Shown: positions 36,362 to 45,046, numbered from the stretch's first letter. The stretch is 64,000 nucleotides of DNA from Empedobacter brevis NBRC 14943 = ATCC 43319 (GCF_000382425.1 NZ_KB908293.1:124001-188000), one strand, 5' to 3'. Notes: a model not told the origin generated them from the letters alone. Numbers and translations are program-made.

Positions 36362-39175
36362 TCAATTCCCAAAACGTTTAATGTTCACTTTCCTTTCTTT
36401 TATTTTTAAAATCAAAGGTTCATATGTTATGTTCTGCTCTTTTTCTACCGTCACTTTATTCAAATATTTTTTGACATAAACATGCTCAGGTAAACTATTT
36501 TCTACAATGTGAAAAGTATAGTTTCCCACAGGTAAAAATGCAGTATATTCTCCACGGTCATTTGTTTTGACAGAAAATACTTGTCCGCTTTCATGATTAA
36601 ATACCAAAGTAAAACCAACTAAATTTGCTGAAACCTGATACTCTAATTTCGATGACAATTCGTATTCTATTTTCCCCCGTACTACACCTGTTTGCTGCAT
36701 CGGAATAGAGATAGATGTTGTCTTTGTATTCAAGTTTACATGATAATTCTGTGCAAACCATTTCTGTCCGGGAAGTGTAATTAAGTAATTTCCATATGGC
36801 ACTTTTTTGTACTTAATGTTTCCTTCTAAATCAGTAATAAAGTTGGTCTCATTTATCTTTACATTTCTATTATCAGCCACTTTATCACCTTCATCAAATA
36901 TTCCGTTTGCATTATAATCATAAAACACAAATAAATTCAGCATTCCATCTTTCACATCTGTTGCAATTCGTTTTGCAGGTAAATTATACTGTACACCAAC
37001 TTGTAAATAAGTCTGTTTACTGTACAATGTCTTGGAATCGTATTGACTAAAATTTGCTTGTGCATTTACCACAAAATGATCCGTGGGTTGATAATCTACA
37101 GATGCACCAAAAGTTAACGTATTTCCAAAGTTTTTGTCAACATTATAATAAGCTGTTACAGCTGTATTTAATCTTTTTTTGAAGAAACTTTGTCGATAAC
37201 TCACCGAAGAATTAAACCGTTCCAATTGATGATTCAAATCATTGGTAGAATATACTTCCGCAATCATCATACTTCCGCGCTGATAAGTTGTGTTCAACTG
37301 AAAGTTTTTCACATTCCATGTTAATTGTCCATAAATAATAGGATCAACCTTTTCCAAGTCATTCAATTCCGAAAAGCCTCCCAATGCATTGAAGACTACT
37401 TGATGAACACGTGAATTAGACAACCATGTAAACGCACTGTTTACATAAGCAGACCTAAAACTCATTGGTGTATAAGTAAAGGTTTCATAATTCAATACAT
37501 TTGATTTTTCGAGATTAAACTTTGGCGAAATCGAGAAGTTGAAATGATTTGCTATTTTGAAAGCAATCCCAGTTTCAAAGCGTAAGGCTTTTGACTCATT
37601 CGCCCGCGTATAATTGATAAGATATGGATCGATCGATTTTGGATTATTATTCGTTAACGTAAAGGAAGACCACATCGAAAATTTAGAAAATGTACGTTGT
37701 AAACGTTGATTTAAATACAATGCTCCTTTTCTTGTTCCGGGATAATAGCCTGAACTAAAATAATTGGAACTATAAAAATCAAATTTCCCTATTGTTCCGG
37801 AAACATTTGCAGATGCTGACAACGAGTTCTCGACATTATTATCTGCCCTGAACTTTGATAGACCATAGCCAAATTTTACAGAGTGGCTCCATTTATTAGG
37901 TGTTATCCATCTGTATCCGTTAGTTAAAATAAAATTCGATGTCGAATAATTTTTATCAAATAATACTGTCGTTTCTAATTCATTGTCACCATTTATTAAA
38001 AATCGGCTGTTTGCAAAAGTTGTATGACTATTTCTGAAAATCTCTTTGTCCCAATCATCTAATAAATTATAATTCTTCTCAACAGTTCCTACAACAATTC
38101 TATTGTTATTTTTGTCGTAATTATTAAACAACATCATTCCTCTCCCATTAATAGGGATATCAAAATCGTTGTTATTAATAGAACCTACTAGAATTCCTTT
38201 ATTTTTTCGCTGGTATTTTACCCAAGAATCTGCCAATACCATATCCTGATCGCCTTCCCATGATGTTCCGTTGATATTGTAAGCAAACTCATTCAATCCA
38301 ACAGAAAACTCCTGATGCGCCATCAAATTGTAATTCGCATTGAGCGAATTAATATCCCGAGCTGTTAAGCGCACATAGTTCGACGAGTGATTTGTCCAAT
38401 TCTGATTTAACATACTCGGATCCACATATACCCGATTGGAACTAGCATTCTGAATTGTAAAGAATACATTTCCAACAAAATCTCCGTCACTTGAATATCC
38501 GGAAACATTCACTTGGAATGCTTCAATTTTCATCATTTCTCTGTCAACATACCTTGAAAATCGAATTATTTTTTCCTGAAAAGCTTCTACATGGATTCGC
38601 TTATTCTCTGAGGTGAAATTTCCCCTAAAATCCGGAAAAACATTTGTTAACAATACACTTTCCGGCTGGTTCCCCATATTTATTGCTTTCAATTCGTAAT
38701 GAATTGAATCGCCTTCCTGGCGATAGAAAATGTTGGTTTGAACCGGAAATATTTTTATGTTTCTTTTTTGCTGAACAACAATTGACGTAACTGAATTTCC
38801 TATTTCTTTTTTTGTTTTAAAATCAACAATACTAAATTCCAACGATAATTTCCCTGCCATTTGCGATTTATTAACCGTAAATTTCATTGGAATAAATGCT
38901 TTTTTACGTGGATTTATTTTTATCTTGAGATCGTCTTGAGAGTACGATCTGACTGAAGAAGGAATTTTCAATCCTAAACGAGCATTAATCGTATCATTGG
39001 ACGTATTTTCTAACTGCATAATGACTGTAAAATTATTGTCATCTTCCAATACAATTTCTTTTACAGTCGTAAAAATCAATTCTTTATTTAAATTTTGAGC
39101 AGGTAAATTTTGTCCACTACCGATAAAAAGCAGAATAAAAAAAATGCTCCGAAAATAATTAATTGAAAACGGCAT
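36362..39175 (-). CDS. Usher-like outer-membrane protein of a chaperone-usher-type locus
   Basis: A 937-residue exported protein (signal peptide to about residue 26, ending LPAQ). Residues about 30-245 form immunoglobulin-like beta domains (NFTVIMQLENTSNDT, HYELKAINMGNQPESVLL). Residues about 260-735 are a run of amphipathic strands with aromatic girdles, as in a barrel of about 24 strands. Residues 745-820 are a beta-sandwich with FVFYDYNANGIFDEGD (749-764), and 826-925 a second carboxypeptidase-like sandwich. N-domain, barrel of about 475 residues and two C-terminal beta domains parallel the plan of FimD-type ushers, although sequence similarity to them is not obvious. It is the last gene of the locus, six bases after the tip-protein gene. 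The usher role is inferred. Confidence 0.62.
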   Translation of the reverse strand: MPFSINYFRSIFFILLFIGSGQNLPAQNLNKELIFTTVKEIVLEDDNNFTVIMQLENTSNDTINARLGLKIPSSVRSYSQDDLKIKINPRKKAFIPMKFTVNKSQMAGKLSLEFSIVDFKTKKEIGNSVTSIVVQQKRNIKIFPVQTNIFYRQEGDSIHYELKAINMGNQPESVLLTNVFPDFRGNFTSENKRIHVEAFQEKIIRFSRYVDREMMKIEAFQVNVSGYSSDGDFVGNVFFTIQNASSNRVYVDPSMLNQNWTNHSSNYVRLTARDINSLNANYNLMAHQEFSVGLNEFAYNINGTSWEGDQDMVLADSWVKYQRKNKGILVGSINNNDFDIPINGRGMMLFNNYDKNNNRIVVGTVEKNYNLLDDWDKEIFRNSHTTFANSRFLINGDNELETTVLFDKNYSTSNFILTNGYRWITPNKWSHSVKFGYGLSKFRADNNVENSLSASANVSGTIGKFDFYSSNYFSSGYYPGTRKGALYLNQRLQRTFSKFSMWSSFTLTNNNPKSIDPYLINYTRANESKALRFETGIAFKIANHFNFSISPKFNLEKSNVLNYETFTYTPMSFRSAYVNSAFTWLSNSRVHQVVFNALGGFSELNDLEKVDPIIYGQLTWNVKNFQLNTTYQRGSMMIAEVYSTNDLNHQLERFNSSVSYRQSFFKKRLNTAVTAYYNVDKNFGNTLTFGASVDYQPTDHFVVNAQANFSQYDSKTLYSKQTYLQVGVQYNLPAKRIATDVKDGMLNLFVFYDYNANGIFDEGDKVADNRNVKINETNFITDLEGNIKYKKVPYGNYLITLPGQKWFAQNYHVNLNTKTTSISIPMQQTGVVRGKIEYELSSKLEYQVSANLVGFTLVFNHESGQVFSVKTNDRGEYTAFLPVGNYTFHIVENSLPEHVYVKKYLNKVTVEKEQNITYEPLILKIKERKVNIKRFGN

Positions 39176-39181
39176 CTTATT

Positions 39182-40207
39182 TTACAAAGGAGTAATCGTA
39201 TACATCAACGATGTTGAATAATTTCCAGGCTTGCTGTTCAATATCTTACTATCTGACGGAGTTGTAGAATAGATAATATTGTATTTTTTTGAAGTAGTTT
39301 TTGAGCTATTCGTAATAAGGGATTGATTGTAATTTGACAATTTAATTTCGTTCGAAAGTCTATTGGTTTCAGTATCTTTCAATTGAACTTTTATCGAATT
39401 TAATTGCAGATTTTCTGAATCGCCTGATTGTAAATACTGATTCAATGAAGAAACTTGTATATCATAAGCAGTATCCGAAGAAACACTCAATCCATTTTGG
39501 TATTCTTTTCGAACACCGTTTCTATAATCTTGAATGGTATTAAAAACCAATTCACCATTTACTGCAGATCCATCAACTGAAATAGAAAATGTAGGTGTTG
39601 GCTCATAATCTCCATTCGGACTAATTTGCATATCAATAGAGAACGGACTTGTTCCTACTACATTTCCAAATTCATTTAGCAATGAAAACTCTAATTGAAT
39701 GGTATAATTATTCCAGGATTTTAACCGGTTTAAATAAGTTCCCGGATCAATAATAATATTATAATTCAACTGAATACTCCCATATTTACCACTTGGAGTT
39801 GTAATGGCCAAAGGTGAATTACGAACAAAATAAACAGGCGAATAATTCATCGTAATGTTACTTTGAATGGCTCCTATTTGATTTATTGTGGGATAATTTT
39901 CTGAATAATATTGTGAAGTTGAATAATTATTGAATTTTAATTTCAACTTATCTACAGGAAACTCTTTTTTCTGAGAATTAACAATAGGGGAAACGACACG
40001 ACCAACCAAAGACCAATTTTTATAATTTAATGGTCCATTCATATGTAGCTGCACAACAACAACGTTGTTTACTGTAACTCCACTACTTCCATTTACCTGT
40101 ACCCAACCTGCATTATGAGCATTTATCACAAATTGAGCGGGAGATGTAACTGAAATGAACAGAATTATTGTTGAAATAATTTGGTATAAGAATTTTTTAT
40201 TTATCAT
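39182..40207 (-). CDS. Two-domain pilus tip/adhesin-like protein
   Basis: A 341-residue exported protein (signal peptide to about 24, SVTSPAQ). Residues about 25-200 form a beta-rich domain of unknown family. Residues about 205-341 are homologous to the pilin-like subunit encoded two genes upstream: LVFNTIQDYRNGV here (220-232) against LEYKTKEDYSKGV there (49-61), similar NSI.VQ and SLIT/NLIS segments, and the same kind of final strand (YSTSLMYTITPL against YTTTVTYTIEAQ). An extra N-terminal domain on a pilin domain is the layout of tip adhesins such as FimH. Its start overlaps the chaperone gene by 11 bases, indicating coupled translation. Adhesin function and ligand are inferred. Confidence 0.65.
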   Translation of the reverse strand: MINKKFLYQIISTIILFISVTSPAQFVINAHNAGWVQVNGSSGVTVNNVVVVQLHMNGPLNYKNWSLVGRVVSPIVNSQKKEFPVDKLKLKFNNYSTSQYYSENYPTINQIGAIQSNITMNYSPVYFVRNSPLAITTPSGKYGSIQLNYNIIIDPGTYLNRLKSWNNYTIQLEFSLLNEFGNVVGTSPFSIDMQISPNGDYEPTPTFSISVDGSAVNGELVFNTIQDYRNGVRKEYQNGLSVSSDTAYDIQVSSLNQYLQSGDSENLQLNSIKVQLKDTETNRLSNEIKLSNYNQSLITNSSKTTSKKYNIIYSTTPSDSKILNSKPGNYSTSLMYTITPL

Positions 40208-41003
40208 TTGAGAATGTCAATTCAGCAATTTTCAATTGATCATCTTTTTCAAAACTCAATGTAGAGGTCGCTATATAAGAGCCTTTTGGTAAATCCTTAG
40301 GCAATGGAATGTACACAATTCGTTTATCATTTGGTAAACTATAAAAAACTACATCTTGCAATTTTATCTGTTCTCCATTTTCTTGATTAATTAGCTCGTT
40401 CCTAATCGTTCCTTCACTCCAGACATTTCCTTCATTCGTAATATTAAGAACTAAACGGTTTTCTACTTTATCGTAAACAAAGTTTGTAAACTCAACATTT
40501 GTTTCTCTACCAATATTTAATCTTTGATAAATCTTAACACCTGTACGAATCGAAATTTTAATATTTTCTCCACTTTTACTTTGTCCAGCTACAGGATTTG
40601 TCTGCGTAATGTACATCATTGTTGTATGCACACTTTCTGTACTTATCTTTTCCGGAACCTGCATAAGAACTTCTATTTCTTTTGATTCTTTAGGTAAAAG
40701 AGTAAATGTATTATTGGGTAAGATTGTAATCCAGTTGGCATTACTGGTTGGTAAAGTACCTGGCTCTGAAACAAGATTGGCTCCATAGTCATCGTACTTC
40801 CAATCTTTAAAAGATACTGCTAACTCTAATGTATTGACATCACTTACATTTGTTACCAAAATCTTTTTACGCTCAGATTCACCGGGGTTCAATGTAAAAT
40901 AAGTCCGGGGAGGACTCACTGAAATACCTGATTGTGCATTGATTTTACTTGAAAAAAATAATGCTAGAAAAGAAACGAGTGTTAATAAACGAAAAGCTTT
41001 CAT
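40197..41003 (-). CDS. PapD-like periplasmic pilus chaperone
   Basis: A 268-residue protein with signal peptide (ending KINAQ at about 24) and two immunoglobulin-like domains. The N-terminal GISVSPPRTYFTLNPGESE is the typical first strand of PapD-like chaperones with Arg33, and IRTGVKIYQRL holds Lys157; these match Arg8 and Lys112 of PapD, which anchor the C-terminus of the bound subunit. It would fold and deliver subunits in the periplasm by donor-strand complementation. It follows the pilin-like gene by 51 bases and overlaps the tip gene. Confidence 0.82.
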   Translation of the reverse strand: MKAFRLLTLVSFLALFFSSKINAQSGISVSPPRTYFTLNPGESERKKILVTNVSDVNTLELAVSFKDWKYDDYGANLVSEPGTLPTSNANWITILPNNTFTLLPKESKEIEVLMQVPEKISTESVHTTMMYITQTNPVAGQSKSGENIKISIRTGVKIYQRLNIGRETNVEFTNFVYDKVENRLVLNITNEGNVWSEGTIRNELINQENGEQIKLQDVVFYSLPNDKRIVYIPLPKDLPKGSYIATSTLSFEKDDQLKIAELTFSNDK

Positions 41004-41054
41004 AAGAAAAAATAGAAGTAATGTTGTACAACATTACTTCTTATTTTATTTATA

Positions 41055-41600
41055 TTATTGTGCTTCTATTGTATAAGTAACAGTTGTTGTATACACGTTA
41101 GGATTCTCAACATTGTAATATTTATTTACATAATCGTTGTTTCCTTTTCCGTTATACGCAACATTAAATTTTAAATCTGTCCCACCAACGGTACTAGAAA
41201 TCAAGTTTTTATCAGATTTATCTAACACAACATTGCTAAATGTAGAAGAATTTAATATATTTCCTGTTCCTAAAGTTGCTTGTAAGTTAATTGTATTTGC
41301 AGCAATTTTATCAGTTGTCCCATCCTTTGTAAAAACTAAGTTTTCGTTTTCAGATTTTACTTTTACCGCAAAACCTCCTGTACTATAAACAACAAGGTGA
41401 TCATTCATGTTTGCTGTAACACCTTTCGAATAATCTTCTTTTGTTTTATATTCTAAATTAACTGTGTTTTCACCACCAATTACTATAGTTTGAATTGGGT
41501 ATAGTTTTACGTTTAATGTTGCTTGGGCAGTTTGAGCGAAAGCTAATCCTGAAACTAATGTGCAAAAAATCGTTAAAATAAATGCTGCTTTTTTCATCAT
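41055..41600 (-). CDS. Pilin-like major subunit
   Basis: A 181-residue exported protein (MMKKAAFILTIFCTLVSGLA, cleavage after AFA near residue 22), mature part all-beta and about 155 residues, the size of a chaperone-usher pilin. No lipobox is present, so it is not a FimA/Mfa-type (type V) pilin of Bacteroidota, which is made as a lipoprotein. The last strand (TTTVTYTIEAQ) alternates hydrophobic residues and has an aromatic near the end, as in subunits recognised by PapD-like chaperones. It is the first structural gene of the locus, with a -7 box upstream. Homology to the C-terminal half of the tip protein is visible. Confidence 0.65.
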   Translation of the reverse strand: MMKKAAFILTIFCTLVSGLAFAQTAQATLNVKLYPIQTIVIGGENTVNLEYKTKEDYSKGVTANMNDHLVVYSTGGFAVKVKSENENLVFTKDGTTDKIAANTINLQATLGTGNILNSSTFSNVVLDKSDKNLISSTVGGTDLKFNVAYNGKGNNDYVNKYYNVENPNVYTTTVTYTIEAQ

Positions 41601-41690
41601 TTTATAAATTGTTAAAAGTTTTGGTAAAATAATTTGTTAAATCGTCAGGTAGTTTCTATATTTAAGATTAATTATTCTCAAATGCGAGTG

Positions 41691-41698
41691 CAAATGTA
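41691..41698 (-). promoter_or_regulatory. -7 promoter box of the pilus operon
   Basis: Reverse-strand TACATTTG followed by C is a full -7 match, about 90 bases before the pilin-like start and between it and the AraC gene. No -33 TTG is present, which fits an activator-dependent promoter. Confidence 0.5.
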
Positions 41699-41766
41699 GA
41701 AGTTGTTTTCCGTCTTAAAAGATTAAAAAACACCAAAAGATGATGAAAAACGACATTTCTAACTAT

Positions 41767-42630
41767 TTAATTCGGAGCACTTTGTCTGAATTTAGTCGGT
41801 GAAACACCTGTATTTCTTTTAAAGAATGCTGTAAAATTGGTCTCTTGAAGAAAATTGAGTTCCAATGCGATATCTTTTATTGACATTTTAGAGTTTGCCA
41901 ATAAAATCTTGGCATTTTTTATCAATTCGTTTGTAATCATTTCTTTTGCTGACTTTCTGAAAACGATTTGCGTTGCTTTATCCAATCTTCTTTTTGTTAT
42001 AAAAAGTTTATCAATATAAAAAGAAACCTGCTTATATTCATTCACATTTTTCTGCAATAATTTCTTGAATTTGGTTGCAATTTCTACATCATAATCATCT
42101 TGAACAAATTTATTCTGAACATCTAGCGTCTCAATTTGTCCGTTGATAATAATGCGCTCCAATAGGTTATGAGCTAATTTGATTTCTAATTCATTCTCAA
42201 AAGAATTAAAAAAATACTTGAGGTAATTTGATTCAAAAATAGGAGCAGAACATATATTATTTTCGACAATATTGATTAAATCTCTCGAAAAAAGCGTACT
42301 ATTCTCTAATTTCAGATTTTCTTCTATTGACTTAGAATAAAATTCTTGCTTAAACACAATGTAATAAGCATCTGAGACTGAAGGTTGTCTTAAAAAAAAT
42401 TGAGTAATATTAGGTGCGATAAACAGAAAATGATTTTTAGGGATAACAATTTCATTTCCATTTATTGAATGAATGATTTTTTTTGAGCCTGACCAAATAA
42501 TACCAAAATAATCATTTCTAGAAAATTGTCTCTTCCATGATTCAGATTCGATACAATTTCTCAATTCAAATGCAGCAAAACCTGCTTCCACGCTTACATC
42601 ATTAAAAACATTATGTTCATTAATTATCAT
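41767..42630 (-). CDS. AraC-family transcriptional regulator
   Basis: A 287-residue regulator. Residues about 1-170 form a cupin-like sensor region (NGNEIVIPKNHFLFIAPNITQFFL), and the C-terminal ~100 residues carry two helix-turn-helix motifs ending MSIKDIALELNFLQETNFTAFFKRNTGVSPTKFR, the AraC signature. It lies directly upstream of the pilin-like gene on the same strand with its own -7 box, so it is the likely regulator of the pilus locus. The inducing signal is unknown. Confidence 0.9.
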   Translation of the reverse strand: MIINEHNVFNDVSVEAGFAAFELRNCIESESWKRQFSRNDYFGIIWSGSKKIIHSINGNEIVIPKNHFLFIAPNITQFFLRQPSVSDAYYIVFKQEFYSKSIEENLKLENSTLFSRDLINIVENNICSAPIFESNYLKYFFNSFENELEIKLAHNLLERIIINGQIETLDVQNKFVQDDYDVEIATKFKKLLQKNVNEYKQVSFYIDKLFITKRRLDKATQIVFRKSAKEMITNELIKNAKILLANSKMSIKDIALELNFLQETNFTAFFKRNTGVSPTKFRQSAPN

Positions 42631-42661
42631 AAAGCTTAAATTTTAAATATAATGTTCGGAA

Positions 42662-42669
42662 CAAAATTA
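42662..42669 (-). promoter_or_regulatory. -7 promoter box of the AraC gene
   Basis: Reverse-strand TAATTTTG matches TAnnTTTG, 31 bases before the AraC-family start. Confidence 0.45.
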
Positions 42670-42791
42670 AGAATGTTTTTTTCTAAACACATTGATACAA
42701 ATCAATTTAGAAAAAAAGGACAACAAACATAAACAGTTTTTTTGTGAAGTACAACTAACAATTGAAACAACTCTTGTTATTTTTAATGAAT

Positions 42792-42821
42792 AAAAAAAAG
42801 TCCCAAATAAATTTGGGACTT
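42792..42821 (-). terminator. Terminator of the lrp-deoC operon
   Basis: Stem AAGTCCCAAAT / ATTTGGGACTT with a two-base loop, followed by eight T on the reverse strand, about 22 bases after deoC. Confidence 0.88.
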
Positions 42822-42843
42822 GCTGATATAAAAAAGATTACTC

Positions 42844-43587
42844 TTAATAATTACCTGAAGCCTCTTTACCTTGTACAATTGCTAAAGCTGAGGATGTACC
42901 GATTCGCTTAACACCTAAATCAATCATTTTTTTTGCTTCTTCTGTTGTTCGAACACCTCCAGAAGCTTTGACAGGCAATGAGCCTGCATTCTCTAACATC
43001 AACTTAATGACATGTTCATTCGCACCATTTGGAGCATCATTCTCAGTTTTATAAAAACCTGTTGAAGATTTAATAAATACTTTTGCAGCATTTTCTTCTC
43101 CTATTTTTTCTAAAACAATATCACGAATTAACTGCGTAATTTCTATGATTTGTTCATCTGTTAAAGCAGCAGTTTCAATAATCCATTTCACAACCTTACC
43201 TTCTCTCAATACGATAGAAGTTGCTGTTTCAATTTCCTCCTTTACTTTATCAATGTCTCCTTTTTTGAATGCTTCATAGTTAACTACAAAATCTAATTCA
43301 TCTGCTCCGTCAGATATTGCTTTTTGCGCTTCTCTCAACTTTTCATTCAAATCGTATATGCCCTCTGGAAAACCTATTACAGTTCCCAAAACAACATTCG
43401 ATTTTTTTTCATCCAATAATTCTCGAACTGATCTTACATAATCAGGACGAATCATTACAGCATAAATTCCATTATCGATGGCTTCTTGTGTTAACTTATG
43501 CACCATATCCAATGTATCAGAATTCGAAATACCTGCTTGCTCAGGTGTTTTAAGATACGTCGAGTCTAAATATTGATTAATATTCAT
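42844..43587 (-). CDS. deoC: Deoxyribose-phosphate aldolase
   Basis: A 247-residue TIM-barrel class I aldolase that splits 2-deoxyribose 5-phosphate into glyceraldehyde 3-phosphate and acetaldehyde during deoxynucleoside salvage. The Schiff-base Lys is Lys173 in FIKSSTGF, the proton-relay Lys is Lys207 in VKASGGVRT, and Asp99 in ELDFVVNY completes the set. Length is normal. It follows an Lrp-type regulator by nine bases in one operon. Confidence 0.95.
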   Translation of the reverse strand: MNINQYLDSTYLKTPEQAGISNSDTLDMVHKLTQEAIDNGIYAVMIRPDYVRSVRELLDEKKSNVVLGTVIGFPEGIYDLNEKLREAQKAISDGADELDFVVNYEAFKKGDIDKVKEEIETATSIVLREGKVVKWIIETAALTDEQIIEITQLIRDIVLEKIGEENAAKVFIKSSTGFYKTENDAPNGANEHVIKLMLENAGSLPVKASGGVRTTEEAKKMIDLGVKRIGTSSALAIVQGKEASGNY

Positions 43588-43596
43588 CTTTGTATA

Positions 43597-44070
43597 TTAA
43601 AGTTTTATTTGTCTATCTATTGGCTGCTCCAATGATATTATAGTTTCAGTACGTGTAACTCCATCTATTTGTTGAATTTTTTTATTCAATACATTCATTA
43701 GATGTAAATTATCACGGCTCAAAATTTTTAAAAAAATACCATAATTACCTGTTGTAAAATGAGCTTCCACTACTTCAGAAATTTCTTCTAAAGCTTTTAT
43801 CACTAGTTTATAAGAAGAAGGTTTATCCATAAAAACTCCGACAAATGACATAGTAGAATACCCCAAAACAGCAGGATTAACGATGACTTTCGTTGAGTCA
43901 ATGACACCGGAATTTTCCAACTTCTTGATACGCTGATGAACTGCAGTATTCGAAATCCCTAATTCTTTCGCTAATTGAGAAACCGGAATATTTGCATTGT
44001 CCATAAAAGCATTCAGAATCAATTTATCGATTCCATCAATCTCTATTTGACCATTTTCGTGAATTCTCAC
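43597..44070 (-). CDS. Lrp/AsnC-family transcriptional regulator
   Basis: A 157-residue regulator. The N-terminal winged helix-turn-helix has IDGIDKLILNAFMDNANIPVSQLAKELGIS-type organisation with recognition helix NTAVHQRIKKLENSGVI; the C-terminal RAM domain has VGVFMD and GNYGIFLKI. The start codon is GTG at 44070. It lies nine bases upstream of deoC and may control it or amino-acid genes elsewhere. Its -7 box overlaps the stop codon of the upstream EEP gene. Confidence 0.9.
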   Translation of the reverse strand: MRIHENGQIEIDGIDKLILNAFMDNANIPVSQLAKELGISNTAVHQRIKKLENSGVIDSTKVIVNPAVLGYSTMSFVGVFMDKPSSYKLVIKALEEISEVVEAHFTTGNYGIFLKILSRDNLHLMNVLNKKIQQIDGVTRTETIISLEQPIDRQIKL

Positions 44071-44093
44071 CTTTTTCTAAAATTAAACCGCTA

Positions 44094-44101
44094 CAAATTT
44101 A
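44094..44101 (-). promoter_or_regulatory. -7 promoter box for the lrp-deoC operon
   Basis: Reverse-strand TAAATTTG matches TAnnTTTG, 24 bases before the GTG start and overlapping the stop codon of the upstream gene. Confidence 0.45.
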
Positions 44102-45046
44102 ATATTTTAAAATGGTATATACAGGAAAATGATCACTATATCCTCCGAAATATTTTCCGCCTACAAATGTCCTGAATGGCAAACCAGTTGATTTCCCGTC
44201 CGAATTCTTTAAAAAACTTGCATCAAAAATATCTGTTTTTATATATTCTAAATTTGAATCATCCACTAAAAATCCTTTCGAGAATAATTGTTGATCAAAT
44301 AACATCCATTGTTTTTTAAAAATTAAAGATCCTCTTTTATATGACTGTAGCCCAACCATCGGATTAAATAACTCTTTTCCCTTTATCTCATCTTGTTTTG
44401 GTCTTGTATTTAATTCCAAACGTAAATCTTCATTCGTTGGCGAATCATTAAAATCACCCATAACAATAATTTTTTCCGAAAATTTTTCGGTTAACAAATC
44501 GTTAATTCTTTTCCGGATGATTTTAAAAATATGTTGCCGCTTTAATTGGTTAACTTCTTTATCAATTTTTGAAGGAAGATGAACTATAAAAAGGTGTATC
44601 ATTTCTCCAAACAACTTTCCTTTTACATATAAAATATCACGTGTAAATGATTTATTCTCATTTTGATCTTTAAACACAAATCGGACCGGCTCACTTTCTA
44701 TAATTTCAAAAAATTGTTGACGATAAAGCAATCCTACATTTATTCTTCGTTCGTCTAAAGATTCATACAACAATACATTATAGTTTCCACTTTTCAAAAA
44801 AGGACTATCCGTCAAATCATTTAAAACCTCTTCATTTTCAATCTCTGCCAACCCAACCAAATAAGGCAATTCATTCGTCTCAAATTGGCCAATTTTAGAA
44901 ATACAAAAAGCAATCTTATCCACTTTTACATCATATCGATGATCTTTCCATTTACTAACATTACCTGGTAAAAAAGAGTCATCAGAGGTTTTAGAATAAA
45001 AATTTTCGACATTATAAAATGCGATCGTCGCGAAATTTTGTTTCAA
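44099..45046 (-). CDS. Endonuclease/exonuclease/phosphatase (EEP) family protein, cytoplasmic
   Basis: A 315-residue paralogue of the secreted EEP enzyme at 19004, without a signal peptide. Motifs in order: IAFYNVENFY, VGLAEIE, VGLLYRQ, FIVHLPSK (His), VMGDFNDSP and YSDHFPVYTIL. The protein is about 85 residues shorter than its exported relative, mainly at the N-terminus and in loops. The start codon is TTG at 45046; no ATG lies nearby in frame, and the family N-terminus begins here. Substrate unknown. It is divergent from icd across a 350-base spacer. Confidence 0.87.
   Translation of the reverse strand: MKQNFATIAFYNVENFYSKTSDDSFLPGNVSKWKDHRYDVKVDKIAFCISKIGQFETNELPYLVGLAEIENEEVLNDLTDSPFLKSGNYNVLLYESLDERRINVGLLYRQQFFEIIESEPVRFVFKDQNENKSFTRDILYVKGKLFGEMIHLFIVHLPSKIDKEVNQLKRQHIFKIIRKRINDLLTEKFSEKIIVMGDFNDSPTNEDLRLELNTRPKQDEIKGKELFNPMVGLQSYKRGSLIFKKQWMLFDQQLFSKGFLVDDSNLEYIKTDIFDASFLKNSDGKSTGLPFRTFVGGKYFGGYSDHFPVYTILKY

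Noticed and set aside
41055-41600. Considered as a FimA/Mfa-type (type V) Bacteroidota pilin
   Set aside because: No lipobox cysteine, and the adjacent gene is a PapD-like chaperone, which type V pili do not use.
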